From: Neisseria sicca 4320
GTDB taxonomy: Bacteria > Pseudomonadota > Gammaproteobacteria > Burkholderiales > Neisseriaceae
Reading direction: 5' to 3'
Length of the DNA: 64,000 bases
NCBI RefSeq assembly: GCF_000193735.1
Contig: NZ_AEPF01000113.1
Location: 1-64,000 of the forward strand
The position numbers were made by a program, and so were the translations under genes. Each line of letters starts with the position of its first letter. Position 1 is the stretch's first letter. This document shows, one piece after another, positions 48,736-57,213 of this stretch. Under the pieces are notes generated by a model that saw nothing but the letters and a program-made list of their open reading frames with translations, did not search any database and was not told the DNA's origin.

Positions 48736-49512
48736 TCAAACACGGATGTCAGGTACTTTATTGAATAAACGATAGAAATTGTCGCTGGTGTAAGCAGCAA
48801 GCGTTTCTACGGGTTCGCCGCGCAGTTTCGCCACAAACTCGGCGGTGTAACGGACATAGGAAGGTTCGTTAGGCTTACCGCGTTTGGGGACCGGGGCGAG
48901 GAAGGGGGAGTCGGTTTCGACCAGCATTCGATCCGCAGGGACGTATTGGGCAGCTTCTTGAATTTGCGGGGCATTTTTGAAGGTAACAATGCCGGAGAAG
49001 GAAATGTACAGCCCCAAATCCAAAGCGGCTTTGGCAAAAGCGGTATCTTCGGTGAAGCAGTGGATAACGCCGGAATTGGTTTGAGCTTCTTTCAGAATCG
49101 CCAAAGTATCGGCGGCGGCATCGCGGGTGTGGACAATCACAGGCAAACTGCTTTCGTTGGCGGCTTGGATGTGTTCGGCGAAGCGGCGGTGCTGCCATGC
49201 CAAATCGCCTTTGCACCAGTAATAATCCAAGCCCGTTTCGCCTATGCCGACGACTTTCGGGTGTTTTGCCGCTTCAACCATTTCAGCGACGGTAAATTCT
49301 TCGGCTTCTTGGCTGTCGGGGTGGACGCCTATGGTGCAGTAAACCTGTTCATTGGCTTGGGCGATGTCGAAGACTTCGGCGAAACTCTGTTTGCTTACGC
49401 TGATGGCAAGTGCCTGTTTGACGCTTTGTTCTTCCATATTGGCGAACACTTCAGGCAGGCGGTTGCTCAAACCTTCGAAATTGAGATGGCAGTGCGAATC
49501 GATTAAATGCAT
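48736..49512 (-). CDS. tatD: TatD-family metal-dependent DNase
   Basis: A protein of 258 residues. MHLIDSHCHLNF (metal His pair), VGIGETGLDYYW (metal Glu), VIVHTRDA and VIHCFTED (metal His), and LVETDSPFLAP (metal Asp) are all present. ATG 49512 begins the conserved strand and lies 5 bases after the pilZ stop codon. Confidence 0.95.
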   Translation of the reverse strand: MHLIDSHCHLNFEGLSNRLPEVFANMEEQSVKQALAISVSKQSFAEVFDIAQANEQVYCTIGVHPDSQEAEEFTVAEMVEAAKHPKVVGIGETGLDYYWCKGDLAWQHRRFAEHIQAANESSLPVIVHTRDAAADTLAILKEAQTNSGVIHCFTEDTAFAKAALDLGLYISFSGIVTFKNAPQIQEAAQYVPADRMLVETDSPFLAPVPKRGKPNEPSYVRYTAEFVAKLRGEPVETLAAYTSDNFYRLFNKVPDIRV

Positions 49513-49516
49513 GATT

Positions 49517-49873
49517 TTAAAGCGTGAAGGTAACGCGGTCGCTGCGCAGTTTCGGGCCCAGCTCGCCTTCAATCAGGGTTTTCGCCTGAAGGCAGCTCTC
49601 GTGTTCGGAAAATGCCAGTCCGACACCTTTAGGACGGTGGGCGGAAGTACGGGCAGGGTTGATCCAGACGACTTTGGTAGGCAGGAAACGTTTGGGGTAA
49701 TCGGCGATTTCAACGGCAAGCAGGATGTCTTCGCCCAATGAAAATACGTCTTCGGTCGGAACGAAAAGTCCGCCGTGTTCGAGAAACGGCATATAGCAGT
49801 TGTAGAGCAGAGTCGGGTCTTTAAGCTGCAACGCCATCATTTTCGCCGGAATGTCTTTATTGTTGTTTACCAT
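49517..49873 (-). CDS. pilZ: PilZ-domain protein, type IV pilus assembly
   Basis: A protein of 118 residues. The PilZ core includes GGLFVPTEDVFSLGEDILLAVEI and KVVWINPARTSAHRPKGVGLAF. The RxxxR motif for c-di-GMP binding is not seen, as usual for true PilZ of pilus systems. holB-pilZ-tatD order is conserved in Neisseria and relatives. Confidence 0.9.
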   Translation of the reverse strand: MVNNNKDIPAKMMALQLKDPTLLYNCYMPFLEHGGLFVPTEDVFSLGEDILLAVEIADYPKRFLPTKVVWINPARTSAHRPKGVGLAFSEHESCLQAKTLIEGELGPKLRSDRVTFTL

Positions 49874-49892
49874 TTTGTTTTACCTTATCTGA

Positions 49893-50870
49893 TTATTTGT
49901 TTTGCCAAAATTCGAGATATTCAGTCAGCAGATACTCAAGCTGCATTTTAACACTCAAGGTGTGGTATCCGTAAGGGCTGAGTGCGTTCAGACGACCTGT
50001 CAATGCAAACAGGCGGCGCGGGTCGGTTTTGGAAGCCGTCTGCGACAATACCTGCGCGTAATCGGGGTAATAAAGCGGCGGCATTTGTTGTTGCGCCAAG
50101 CCGACATCCAACAGCCATTTCTGCATCCAATCAATGAAGACTGCCAACGGCTGTTTGTGTTTGTCGAACGCAGCGGCGTAGTCGAGTATCGTTAACAGGC
50201 GCGGCGCGGCAAGCAAAGTGAGCAGCTCTTCGCGCAAGTCATCCATTTCGGGCGCATGGGCAAACAACGGCGCACCACTGTGAAAAGCCAGCAACGATTC
50301 CGCATCGTCCACATCCTCTCCACGAAGATACGACAAAGCTTCGTCGCGCGAAGGTGCGGGCAAAACCATCTGGCGGCAACGGCTTTTAATGGTCGGAAGA
50401 AGCTTGTCGCGTGCATGAGTAACCATCAAAAAAACAACATGTTGCGGCGGTTCTTCCAAAGCTTTAAGCAAGCCGTTTGCCGCCTGCACGTTCATGCTTT
50501 CAGCGGGATGCACCAAAACCACCCGCAATCCTCCGCGCACAGCCGTCAGATAAATGTTTTCCACAATATCGCGTACGGCATCTATTTTAATCTGCAACAA
50601 TTTTCGCCCGACCGCACTGTCTTCGGGAATTTCAGGAGTGAGTTCGTAAAAATCGGGATGGCTGTTTTGCAAAAACAAATGACACGAAGCACATACACCG
50701 CAAGGCTGATGATCTTCCCGAGGCGATTCGCACAGCAAAGCCTGTGCCACAAACCGCGCAAACGCTGTCTTGCCGGTGTTTTCCTTGCCGGTAAACAGCC
50801 AAGCGTTCGGACGGTTTTCCCAATGGTCAGCAAGCTGCCGCCACTGGTTTTGATGCCACGGATAAATCAT
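49893..50870 (-). CDS. holB: DNA polymerase III delta-prime subunit
   Basis: Clamp-loader subunit of 325 residues. A degenerate nucleotide site (FTGKENTGKTAFARF), zinc-binding cysteines (CGVCASCHLF), RVVLVHPAESMNVQAANGLLKALEEPP and the sensor SRC motif (TIKSRCRQM) are visible. ATG 50870 starts MIYPWHQNQW, typical of the family. No strong ribosome site was seen. Confidence 0.92.
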   Translation of the reverse strand: MIYPWHQNQWRQLADHWENRPNAWLFTGKENTGKTAFARFVAQALLCESPREDHQPCGVCASCHLFLQNSHPDFYELTPEIPEDSAVGRKLLQIKIDAVRDIVENIYLTAVRGGLRVVLVHPAESMNVQAANGLLKALEEPPQHVVFLMVTHARDKLLPTIKSRCRQMVLPAPSRDEALSYLRGEDVDDAESLLAFHSGAPLFAHAPEMDDLREELLTLLAAPRLLTILDYAAAFDKHKQPLAVFIDWMQKWLLDVGLAQQQMPPLYYPDYAQVLSQTASKTDPRRLFALTGRLNALSPYGYHTLSVKMQLEYLLTEYLEFWQNK

Positions 50871-50923
50871 GTCGAAAAGTACAAACGTTTGAACAAAAGC
50901 GTGATTATACAGGGAAATGTTAG

Positions 50924-50960
50924 AGGTCGTCTGAAAAGCGGCTTCCGTTTCAGACGACCT
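50924..50960. other. DUS inverted pair upstream of holB
   Basis: AGGTCGTCTGAA (50924-50935) and TTCAGACGACCT (50949-50960), in the divergent gap between holB and the small membrane gene. Confidence 0.75.
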
Positions 50961-51155
50961 TACCGGATGTGCATCATTTTTAAGCAACATGATTTTTTGT
51001 TTGTATATCAATCGTCAAACCAATTTATACACAGGCTGTTCACACAGTTTGCCTGACAAAATGTGTATCACAACAAAACCCGCACAATACTTTTTTCAAA
51101 TTTCAAACAACAGCCTGCGCTATAATCCGCCTCATTCACCTTCACCCTTCCAATC

Positions 51156-51386
51156 ATGAATCAACAAAAAACCTACCTGCTGCTGACCGCCCTGTTCACC
51201 CTTATTTTCATCGCACTCATCATGCTCGGCGGCTACCTGCTTTCCATCCAAAGCAAACAGTTCGCCGTCGCCGCCTTCCTGTTCGCCTTCGGCGCCGTCT
51301 TCGCCCAAATCGGCAGCCTCGCCCTCTACATCCGCCACAAAGCCCGCGCACAAATCATGCGTGAGCAACAAACCGAATCCCATTAA
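51156..51386 (+). CDS. Small two-pass membrane protein, copy 1
   Basis: A protein of 76 residues with two transmembrane segments (about 8-29 and 38-58), a basic YIRHKARAQIM region and a polar tail. Family not recognised. A second copy lies at 52653-52883: the last 45 codons are almost identical at the DNA level, while the first 27 codons have diverged. The copies bracket an accessory island. Confidence 0.75.
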   Translation: MNQQKTYLLLTALFTLIFIALIMLGGYLLSIQSKQFAVAAFLFAFGAVFAQIGSLALYIRHKARAQIMREQQTESH

Positions 51387-51461
51387 GGCTGGGTATTGTT
51401 CGTTATCCGTTTGCCGGTTCTACAGGCTTTACATAGGTAAAGTTTTGTTTGCCGCATTGCT

Positions 51462-51470
51462 CCCCCCCCC
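51462..51470. repeat. C9 homopolymer tract
   Basis: Nine consecutive C residues directly upstream of a -35-like TTGCAA, 70 bases before the DUF1269-like gene. Tracts of this kind drive phase variation in Neisseria. Confidence 0.9.
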
Positions 51471-51499
51471 TTGCAATTTACACTGACACCGCATACAAC
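51471..51499 (+). promoter_or_regulatory. Possible promoter of DUF1269-like gene
   Basis: TTGCAA and TACAAC with exactly 17 bases between them (4 of 6 matches each), abutting the C9 tract; the start codon is 40 bases downstream. Confidence 0.4.
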
Positions 51500-51539
51500 T
51501 AGTATGTTCTTAAATCTTTCAATCTACAGGAGTGGACTT

Positions 51540-52169
51540 ATGAAACAAAACATCATCGTTGCCTTATTCAACATCTCCAGCGAAGCTTATCAAGCCTTTT
51601 CTGAATTGAAAGCTTACTCGCAGACAACAGATGCTTTGGTGGCACAAGCCGTTTTGGTTAAAAAGGAAAATGACCTGATTATCCCAGCAGAAAGCACCGA
51701 CTTTACCGCCAATACGGTCGAAGGCACATGGACGGGCAGCCTCATTGGTTCACTGGTCGGCATTCTCGGCGGTCCTATCGGTGTTCTGTTGGGTGGAGCT
51801 ACTGGCGCACTCATCGGCAGTGATGCAGGTACTGCCCAAACATTGGAAGAGGGGGCGTTGCTGGAAAATACAGCCAAAAAACTGGATAACGGCAGTACTG
51901 CAATCATTATTTTGGCGCAAGAATCCGACGAGGCTGTATTGGATGCTTTCTTCCACCGTTTCAAAACCGTTATTCTCCGGCAAGATGCAGTCGTTGCCCA
52001 ACAGGACGTATTGGCAGCAATAGAAGCGCAGGAAGAAGTGGCACGTCAGGCACACGAAGCTTGGAAAAAACAGCGCAAAGCCGAACGCAAAGAACGCAAA
52101 GAGATAGTGGAAGCCTTCAAGGCCGACATCAAACAAAAATTCGACGAATTGGCAGCCAAGTTGAAATAA
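51540..52169 (+). CDS. DUF1269-like protein with glycine zipper
   Basis: A protein of 209 residues. The N domain (about 1-60) has the alpha/beta look of DUF1269 proteins; residues 62-92 form a glycine-zipper hydrophobic hairpin (GSLIGSLVGILGG, GVLLGGATGALIGSDAG); the C-terminal 50 residues are a highly charged helix rich in Lys, Glu and Arg. Start 51540 has CAGGAGTGG upstream. It may be phase-variable through the C9 tract. The exact role is unknown. Confidence 0.72.
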   Translation: MKQNIIVALFNISSEAYQAFSELKAYSQTTDALVAQAVLVKKENDLIIPAESTDFTANTVEGTWTGSLIGSLVGILGGPIGVLLGGATGALIGSDAGTAQTLEEGALLENTAKKLDNGSTAIIILAQESDEAVLDAFFHRFKTVILRQDAVVAQQDVLAAIEAQEEVARQAHEAWKKQRKAERKERKEIVEAFKADIKQKFDELAAKLK

Positions 52170-52237
52170 CACTGCCACCAACCCAAGGTATGTAACCGCT
52201 CAAATTTTCCGTTTCGGATGCATGCCAAACCGGTTTG

Positions 52238-52270
52238 AGGCTACCTGAAAATCTATTTTTCAGGTAGCCT
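52238..52270. repeat. Eikenella-type DUS inverted pair
   Basis: AGGCTACCTGAA (52238-52249) and TTCAGGTAGCCT (52259-52270): the dialect reported for Eikenella corrodens, placed as a terminator after the DUF1269-like gene. A third copy lies at 52617-52628. Confidence 0.92.
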
Positions 52271-52299
52271 CTCCCTTTTTCATGCCCCGCCAAACCATC

Positions 52300-52586
52300 A
52301 TGCTCACCCCGCAAAGCTGCGACCTATTCCAACGCCCATTTTTCCAGTTCGCCCAAATCCGCCAATACCAGCCCGAAACCGAAGCGCAAACCAAGCAAGG
52401 CCGACTACAAAGCCGCGTGGCAAGTGTGGCGCACGTTGGTTTTACAGGTAGCCTCACAACTGGGCGCGGGCTTTGCCCCGCCGCATATCGAACGCTGGTG
52501 CAACGGCTGGCAGCGCGACCTGGCTAGTCGAAACCCTGCACCGCCTGCTGCCAGTGTACGAAGCCTGCCACAATGTGCGGCTGTGA
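52300..52586 (+). pseudogene. Truncated, frameshifted paralogue of the HI_0552-like gene
   Basis: The start MLTPQSCDLFQRPFFQFAQI is in one frame; after a frame change the text continues ADYKAAWQVWRTLVLQ and APPHIERWCNGWQ; then about 390 bases are missing and the end reads VETLHRLLPVYEACH followed by a stop. The intact relative at 62621-63241 aligns to all three pieces. Eikenella-type uptake sequences lie on both sides. Confidence 0.85.
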
Positions 52587-52652
52587 GCGGAAGCAAGCTT
52601 CCCCCATCTGCCGTTAAGGCTACCTGAAATCTAAAAGAAACAAACAAAACCA

Positions 52653-52883
52653 ATGACCAAACGCCGAACCTTCCTCATTCTGACCATCCTCTTCACCCTG
52701 CTCTTCATCGCATTGGTAACGTTGGGCGCCTACCTGCTTTCCATCCAAAGCAAACAATTCGCCGTCGCCGCCTTCCTATTCGCCTTCGGCGCCGTCTTCG
52801 CCCAAATCGGCAGCCTCGCCCTCTACATCCGCCATAAAGCCCGCGCACAAATCATGCGCTCGCAACAAACCGAACCCCATTAA
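52653..52883 (+). CDS. Small two-pass membrane protein, copy 2
   Basis: A protein of 76 residues, paralogue of the gene at 51156. It ends 9 bases before rdgB and is probably co-transcribed with it; this may be the ancestral location, with copy 1 created when the intervening island entered. Function unknown. Confidence 0.75.
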   Translation: MTKRRTFLILTILFTLLFIALVTLGAYLLSIQSKQFAVAAFLFAFGAVFAQIGSLALYIRHKARAQIMRSQQTEPH

Positions 52884-52892
52884 GGAAAACCC

Positions 52893-53486
52893 ATGTTCGA
52901 CAAAATCGTCCTCGCCAGCGGCAACGCAGGCAAACTCAAAGAATTTTCCCGCCTCTTCGCCGATTTGAACATCGAAGTCCTGCCGCAATCGCAGTTCGAC
53001 ACGCCCGAGTGCCCCGAGCCGTACCGCACCTTCGTCGAAAATGCGCTCGCCAAAGCCCGCCACGCCGCCAAACACAGCGGCCTGCCCGCGCTCGCCGACG
53101 ACTCCGGTATCTGCGCCGCCGCATTAAACGGCGCACCCGGTATCCTCTCCGCCCGCTATGCCGGAGCAAACCCCAAATCCGATGCCGCCAACAACAAACG
53201 CCTTTCAGACGACCTCGCCGACAAAGCCGACAAAAGCTGTTATTATGCCTGCGTCCTTGTCCTCGTCCGCCACGAAAACGACCCGCAGCCCATCATCGCC
53301 GAAGGCATCTGGCACGGACAATGGCAGACAGAAGCCGCAGGCACCAACGGCTTCGGCTACGACCCGCATTTCTACCTGCCCGAACACAACTGCACCGCCG
53401 CCGAGCTTGCCCCCGAAATCAAAAACGCCGAAAGCCACAGGGGACAGGCGTTGCGGGAATTATTGAGAAAAATTGAAGCCCTATAA
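52893..53486 (+). CDS. rdgB: XTP/dITP pyrophosphatase (RdgB/HAM1)
   Basis: A protein of 197 residues that removes non-canonical purine nucleotides. Landmarks: VLASGNAGKLKEF, TFVENALAKARHAA, ALADDSGICAAALNGAPGILSARYAG and GTNGFGYDPHFY. A perfect DUS lies inside the gene (53204-53215), encoding RLSDDL. Confidence 0.95.
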   Translation: MFDKIVLASGNAGKLKEFSRLFADLNIEVLPQSQFDTPECPEPYRTFVENALAKARHAAKHSGLPALADDSGICAAALNGAPGILSARYAGANPKSDAANNKRLSDDLADKADKSCYYACVLVLVRHENDPQPIIAEGIWHGQWQTEAAGTNGFGYDPHFYLPEHNCTAAELAPEIKNAESHRGQALRELLRKIEAL

Positions 53487-53496
53487 ATCAATCGAT

Positions 53497-53525
53497 AGGC
53501 CGTCTGAAAAAATTTCAGACGACCT
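53497..53525 (+). terminator. Mixed-dialect DUS terminator of rdgB
   Basis: The left arm is AGGCCGTCTGAA (AG-DUS), the right arm TTCAGACGACCT (local dialect), giving one G-T-type mismatch in the stem. Eleven bases after the rdgB stop codon. Confidence 0.8.
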
Positions 53526-53543
53526 CAATCCCCAAAACACACC

Positions 53544-54719
53544 ATGACCCAAATCACCTTCCCCCAAGCCGGACATCTCACCGCCCTGCCGCCCTTGTCG
53601 CTCTACATCCACATCCCGTGGTGCATCAAAAAATGCCCGTATTGCGACTTCAATTCCCACAGTCTGAAAAACGGATTGCCCGAAGCCGCCTATATCGACG
53701 CGCTGCTGACCGATTTGCAGCTCGAATTGCCCAATATTTGGGGCAGGCCGGTGGAAACGATATTTTTCGGCGGCGGTACGCCCAGCCTGTTTCAGGCGGA
53801 ATCGATTGACCGTTTGTTGAGCGGCGTGCGTTCGTTGTTGCGTTTGCAGCCCGAAGCGGAAATTACTTTGGAAGCCAATCCGGGCACGTTTGAAATCGAG
53901 AAGTTTCAAGGATTTAAAGACGCAGGCATCACGCGGCTTTCTATTGGCGTGCAGAGTTTCAACGACGATATGCTTACACGACTTGGGCGCGTCCACAACG
54001 GCAAGGAAGCCTTAACCGCCATAGCTACTGCCCTGAAATTATTTGATAAAGTGAATATCGACTTGATGTACGCCCTGCCGAACCAGACTGTTCAGACGGC
54101 ATTGGATGACGTACAAACCGCCATCGCCACGGGCGCGACCCACATCAGCGCGTATCATCTGACGATGGAGCCGAACACGCCGTTCGGCCATACACCGCCG
54201 AAAGGTTTGCCGCAAGACGAAGCCGCCCTCGACATCGAAGACGCGGTACACGGCACGCTGGAAGGCGCGGGTTTTATCCACTACGAAACATCGGCTTTTG
54301 CGAAACCCGCCATGCAGTGCCGCCACAATTTGAACTACTGGCAGTTCGGCGATTATTTGGGCATAGGCGCGGGCGCGCACGGCAAAATTTCCTACCCCGA
54401 CCGCATCGAGCGCACCGTCCGCCGCCGCCATCCCAACGACTACCTTGCCTTAATGCAAAGCCAACCGAGCGAAGCCGTCGAACGCAAAACCGTTGCCGCC
54501 GAAGATTTGCCGTTCGAGTTCATGATGAACGCCCTGCGCCTGACCGACGGCGTACCTGCCGCGATGTTGCAGGAACGCACAGGCATACCCGCCGCCAAAA
54601 TCATGGCGCAAATCGAAACGGCTAGGCAAAAAGGCTTGCTGGAAACCGACCCGACCGTATTCCGCCCGACTGAGCAGGGACGGTTGTTTTTAAACGATTT
54701 ATTGCAATGCTTTTTGTAG
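53544..54719 (+). CDS. hemW: Radical SAM heme chaperone HemW
   Basis: A protein of 391 residues. LSLYIHIPWCIKKCPYCDF carries the CxxxCxxC radical-SAM cluster; FFGGGTPSLF, EITLEANPGTFE, RLSIGVQSF and DLMYALPNQT follow in the family order; the C-terminal HemN-like domain contains DYLGIGAGAHGK and FEFMMNALRL. HemW differs from the coproporphyrinogen oxidase HemN by lacking its long N-terminal region. Follows rdgB on the same strand. Confidence 0.92.
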   Translation: MTQITFPQAGHLTALPPLSLYIHIPWCIKKCPYCDFNSHSLKNGLPEAAYIDALLTDLQLELPNIWGRPVETIFFGGGTPSLFQAESIDRLLSGVRSLLRLQPEAEITLEANPGTFEIEKFQGFKDAGITRLSIGVQSFNDDMLTRLGRVHNGKEALTAIATALKLFDKVNIDLMYALPNQTVQTALDDVQTAIATGATHISAYHLTMEPNTPFGHTPPKGLPQDEAALDIEDAVHGTLEGAGFIHYETSAFAKPAMQCRHNLNYWQFGDYLGIGAGAHGKISYPDRIERTVRRRHPNDYLALMQSQPSEAVERKTVAAEDLPFEFMMNALRLTDGVPAAMLQERTGIPAAKIMAQIETARQKGLLETDPTVFRPTEQGRLFLNDLLQCFL

Positions 54720-54803
54720 GATTAGATTTTTTCAGACACCTTGTTACGCCAAACCGTAACATCCGCAGGCTATTGCCCTAAGTCATAGCGGACATTTTTC
54801 ATG

Positions 54804-54832
54804 TTGTTTGTTTTATCATAATAAAATACAAT
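54804..54832 (+). promoter_or_regulatory. Probable nspA promoter
   Basis: TTGTTT and TACAAT separated by 17 bases (3 of 6 and 5 of 6 matches), 71 bases before the nspA start. Confidence 0.5.
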
Positions 54833-54903
54833 CTGATTAGCCGCCTATCATGATTAACTCTCGGCGGCACTACCCCTTACCAATTCCAATCAAGGACACA
54901 AAC

Positions 54904-55482
54904 ATGAAAAAAGTATTGACTGCACTGGTTGCGCTCTCTGTCTCTACTGTTGCGCTGGCAGATGACAGCCGTGGTTTCTACGTTCAAGGCGATGTAGGCC
55001 ATTCAACCGTAAAAGCCAAAACAGGCGAAGACAGTGGTAAAGTAAAAGGCTTCAGCCCACGCCTGTCCGCAGGCTACGACTTCGGCGACTTCCGCGTAGC
55101 CGCCGACTACACCCACTATAAGAATTTTAAATTGCATGAAGAAAATTCTTTGTCATCTTCAGACTATAAAGTGAAATTCCAAAGCGTAGGCGTATCAGCA
55201 ATTTATGATTTTGACTTAAATTCTCCTGTTAAGCCTTATGTTGGTGCGCGTGTTGGCGTTAACCGTGTTTCTTTTGATAATCATTTCAAAACTGCCACGT
55301 ACAGCGAAACTGAAACTTACCGCAAAACCAAAACCGGTGTAGGCGCACTGGCAGGTGTAGGCTATGACATTACCGAAAACGTCGCTTTGGATGCCGGCTA
55401 CCGCTACAACTACTGGGGCAAATTCGAAGGCGTAAAAGTACACTCTCACGAACTCTCCGCCGGTGTGCGCGTGAAATTCTAA
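54904..55482 (+). CDS. nspA: Neisserial surface protein A (opacity-like 8-strand barrel)
   Basis: Outer-membrane protein of 192 residues. Signal peptide MKKVLTALVALSVSTVALA; mature start DDSRGFYVQGDVGHS. Matches to meningococcal NspA as I remember it are clear: KGFSPRLSAGYDFGDFRVAADYTHYKN, SAIYDFDLNSPVKPYVGARVGVNR, LDAGYRYNYWGK and the C-terminal ELSAGVRVKF. Meningococcal NspA is about 174 residues, so this one carries longer surface loops, notably HEENSLSSSDYK (loop 2) and FKTATYSETETYRKTK (loop 3). In meningococcus NspA binds factor H; whether this version does is unknown. Confidence 0.9.
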   Translation: MKKVLTALVALSVSTVALADDSRGFYVQGDVGHSTVKAKTGEDSGKVKGFSPRLSAGYDFGDFRVAADYTHYKNFKLHEENSLSSSDYKVKFQSVGVSAIYDFDLNSPVKPYVGARVGVNRVSFDNHFKTATYSETETYRKTKTGVGALAGVGYDITENVALDAGYRYNYWGKFEGVKVHSHELSAGVRVKF

Positions 55483-55501
55483 TTCCCGCATCCCTCATAA
55501 T

Positions 55502-55537
55502 AAAACCGCCCGAAGCGTCCAAACTTCGGGCGGTTTT
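55502..55537 (+). terminator. Rho-independent terminator of nspA
   Basis: AAAACCGCCCGAAG and CTTCGGGCGGTTTT, a 14-bp stem without DUS, 19 bases past the stop codon. Confidence 0.92.
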
Positions 55538-55563
55538 CGCAAATGAGTGAAGTACATGCGATA

Positions 55564-55670
55564 TATAGTGGATTAAATTTAAATTAGGACAAGGCGACGA
55601 AGCCGCAGACAGTACAGATAGTACGGCAAGGCGAGACAACGCCGTACTGGTTTAAAGTTAATCCACTATA
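55564..55670. mobile_element. Correia element (107 bp, short form)
   Basis: TATAGTGGATTAA and TTAATCCACTATA ends are both intact. The internal sequence is the short-form core (AGGACAAGGCGACGAAGCCG region). Confidence 0.95.
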
Positions 55671-55814
55671 ATTCTATTCCCATTCAAATTTATTTAACCA
55701 AAGGTCGTCTGAAACTATCTATACCCTACACAATCCCTCGGTTTTATACGATAATCACCACCGTTTTCATCAAAGTTTCCATCTTTCAGACGACCCCGAC
55801 AACAGGAGAAAATC

Positions 55815-56204
55815 ATGTCCAAAACCATCATTCACACTGACAAAGCCCCCGCCGCCATCGGTGCATACAGCCAAGCCGTCCGCGCGGGCGACACTGTTTA
55901 CATGAGCGGTCAAATCCCTCTAGATCCCGTCACCATGACCGTTGCCGGCAACGGCGACTTCCGCGCCGAAGCACGCCAGGTCTTTCAGAACCTGCAAGCC
56001 GTTGCCGAAGCCGCAGGCGGCACACTGGCCGACATCGTCAAACTCAACGCCTACCTGACCGACCTTGCCAACTTTGCCGTCTTCAACGAAGTCATGGCAG
56101 AGTTCATCCAAGAACCCTTCCCCGCCCGCGCCGCCGTCGGTGTCGCCTCCCTGCCCAAAGGTGTACAGGTCGAAGCCGAAGCCGTGCTGGTACTGAACGC
56201 ATAA
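55815..56204 (+). CDS. ridA: RidA family enamine/imine deaminase
   Basis: A protein of 129 residues. [29 protein letters not shown] start, the conserved Arg in [16 protein letters not shown], and the terminal VEAEAVLVL are diagnostic. Hydrolyses reactive enamines from PLP enzymes. Confidence 0.95.
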   Translation: MSKTIIHTDKAPAAIGAYSQAVRAGDTVYMSGQIPLDPVTMTVAGNGDFRAEARQVFQNLQAVAEAAGGTLADIVKLNAYLTDLANFAVFNEVMAEFIQEPFPARAAVGVASLPKGVQVEAEAVLVLNA

Positions 56205-56219
56205 GACACGCAACCCGTT

Positions 56220-56255
56220 TTCAGACGACCTCCCTCAAGCCAAAGGTCGTCTGAA
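56220..56255. other. DUS pair with outward polarity between ridA and apaH
   Basis: TTCAGACGACCT (56220-56231) and AGGTCGTCTGAA (56244-56255). Confidence 0.7.
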
Positions 56256-56284
56256 ACACCACACACAATCGGACAATAACAACA

Positions 56285-57115
56285 ATGGCACACTACGCAA
56301 TCGGCGATATTCAAGGCTGCTTCGACGAATTCACCCTTCTGCTCGACAAAATCAACTTCAACCACGGCACAGACACCCTCTGGCTCGTCGGCGACATCGT
56401 CAACCGCGGCCCCAAATCCCTCGAAGTCCTCCAATTCTGCATGGAACACGAAAGCAGCGTGCGCATGGTTCTCGGTAACCACGACCTGCACCTGCTCGCC
56501 GTCGGCTACGGTGAAGGCACGGTCAAACGCAGCGACACCATCACACCCATCCTCACACACCCCGCCAGCAAAAAAATGCTCGACTGGCTGCGTTTCCAAC
56601 CCCTGCTGATCAAAGGCGTCCGCCACGTTATGGTTCACGCCGGCATCCTACCGCAGTGGACCATCGCCCGCGCCGAATTGCTCGCCAGCGAAACCGAAGC
56701 CGAACTGCGCGGCAAAAAATACAAAAAGTTTTTCTCCAAAATGTACGGCAACAAACCCGCCGAATGGAGCGAAGACCTGACCGGCTACGACCGCCTGCGC
56801 ATGATTGTCAACGTCTTCACCCGAATGCGCGCGCTGACGCTGAAAAACGAACTCGACTACGACTACAAATCCACCCTCAAAAAAATGCCCTCGAACCTGC
56901 GCCCTTGGTTTAAAGCCCCAAACAGGCAAAACCTCAGCCACACCATCGTCTTCGGCCACTGGTCTTCGCTGGGCTTTATGAACACCGACAACATCCTCTC
57001 CCTCGACACCGGCGCACTTTGGGGCGGCGAACTGACCGCCATCAACCTCGCCGACCACAGCATCACTCAAGTCTCCTCCCTCGGCGGCTTGGACTGGAAA
57101 ACGGCTTTGAAATAA
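56285..57115 (+). CDS. apaH: Symmetrical bis(5'-nucleosyl)-tetraphosphatase
   Basis: Metallophosphatase of 276 residues cleaving Ap4A to two ADP. AIGDIQGCFDEF (metal Asp), LVGDIVNRGPKSLEV, VLGNHDLHLLAV (metal Asn-His) and MVHAGILPQW are the ordered family motifs; FGHWSSLGF lies near the end. Confidence 0.95.
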   Translation: MAHYAIGDIQGCFDEFTLLLDKINFNHGTDTLWLVGDIVNRGPKSLEVLQFCMEHESSVRMVLGNHDLHLLAVGYGEGTVKRSDTITPILTHPASKKMLDWLRFQPLLIKGVRHVMVHAGILPQWTIARAELLASETEAELRGKKYKKFFSKMYGNKPAEWSEDLTGYDRLRMIVNVFTRMRALTLKNELDYDYKSTLKKMPSNLRPWFKAPNRQNLSHTIVFGHWSSLGFMNTDNILSLDTGALWGGELTAINLADHSITQVSSLGGLDWKTALK

Positions 57116-57128
57116 GCCATAAAAATGA

Positions 57129-57175
57129 AAAAGGTCGTCTGAAAAACCGAGATTCAGGTTTTCAGACGACCTTTT
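57129..57175. terminator. DUS inverted-repeat terminator between converging genes
   Basis: AAAAGGTCGTCTGAAAA and complement around CCGAGATTCAGG, between apaH (+) and tal (-). Confidence 0.85.
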
Positions 57176-57213
57176 ATATCTGCAAACCGCAAGCCTTACC
57201 CGCGGTTTGACAA

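Larger units (their letters stand above)
55483..55814. other. Gene-free stretch between nspA and ridA
   Basis: Holds the nspA terminator, a Correia element, one DUS near 55702 (AGGTCGTCTGAA) and one near 55785 (TTTCAGACGACC), plus the ridA ribosome site AACAGGAGAAA. Confidence 0.7.
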
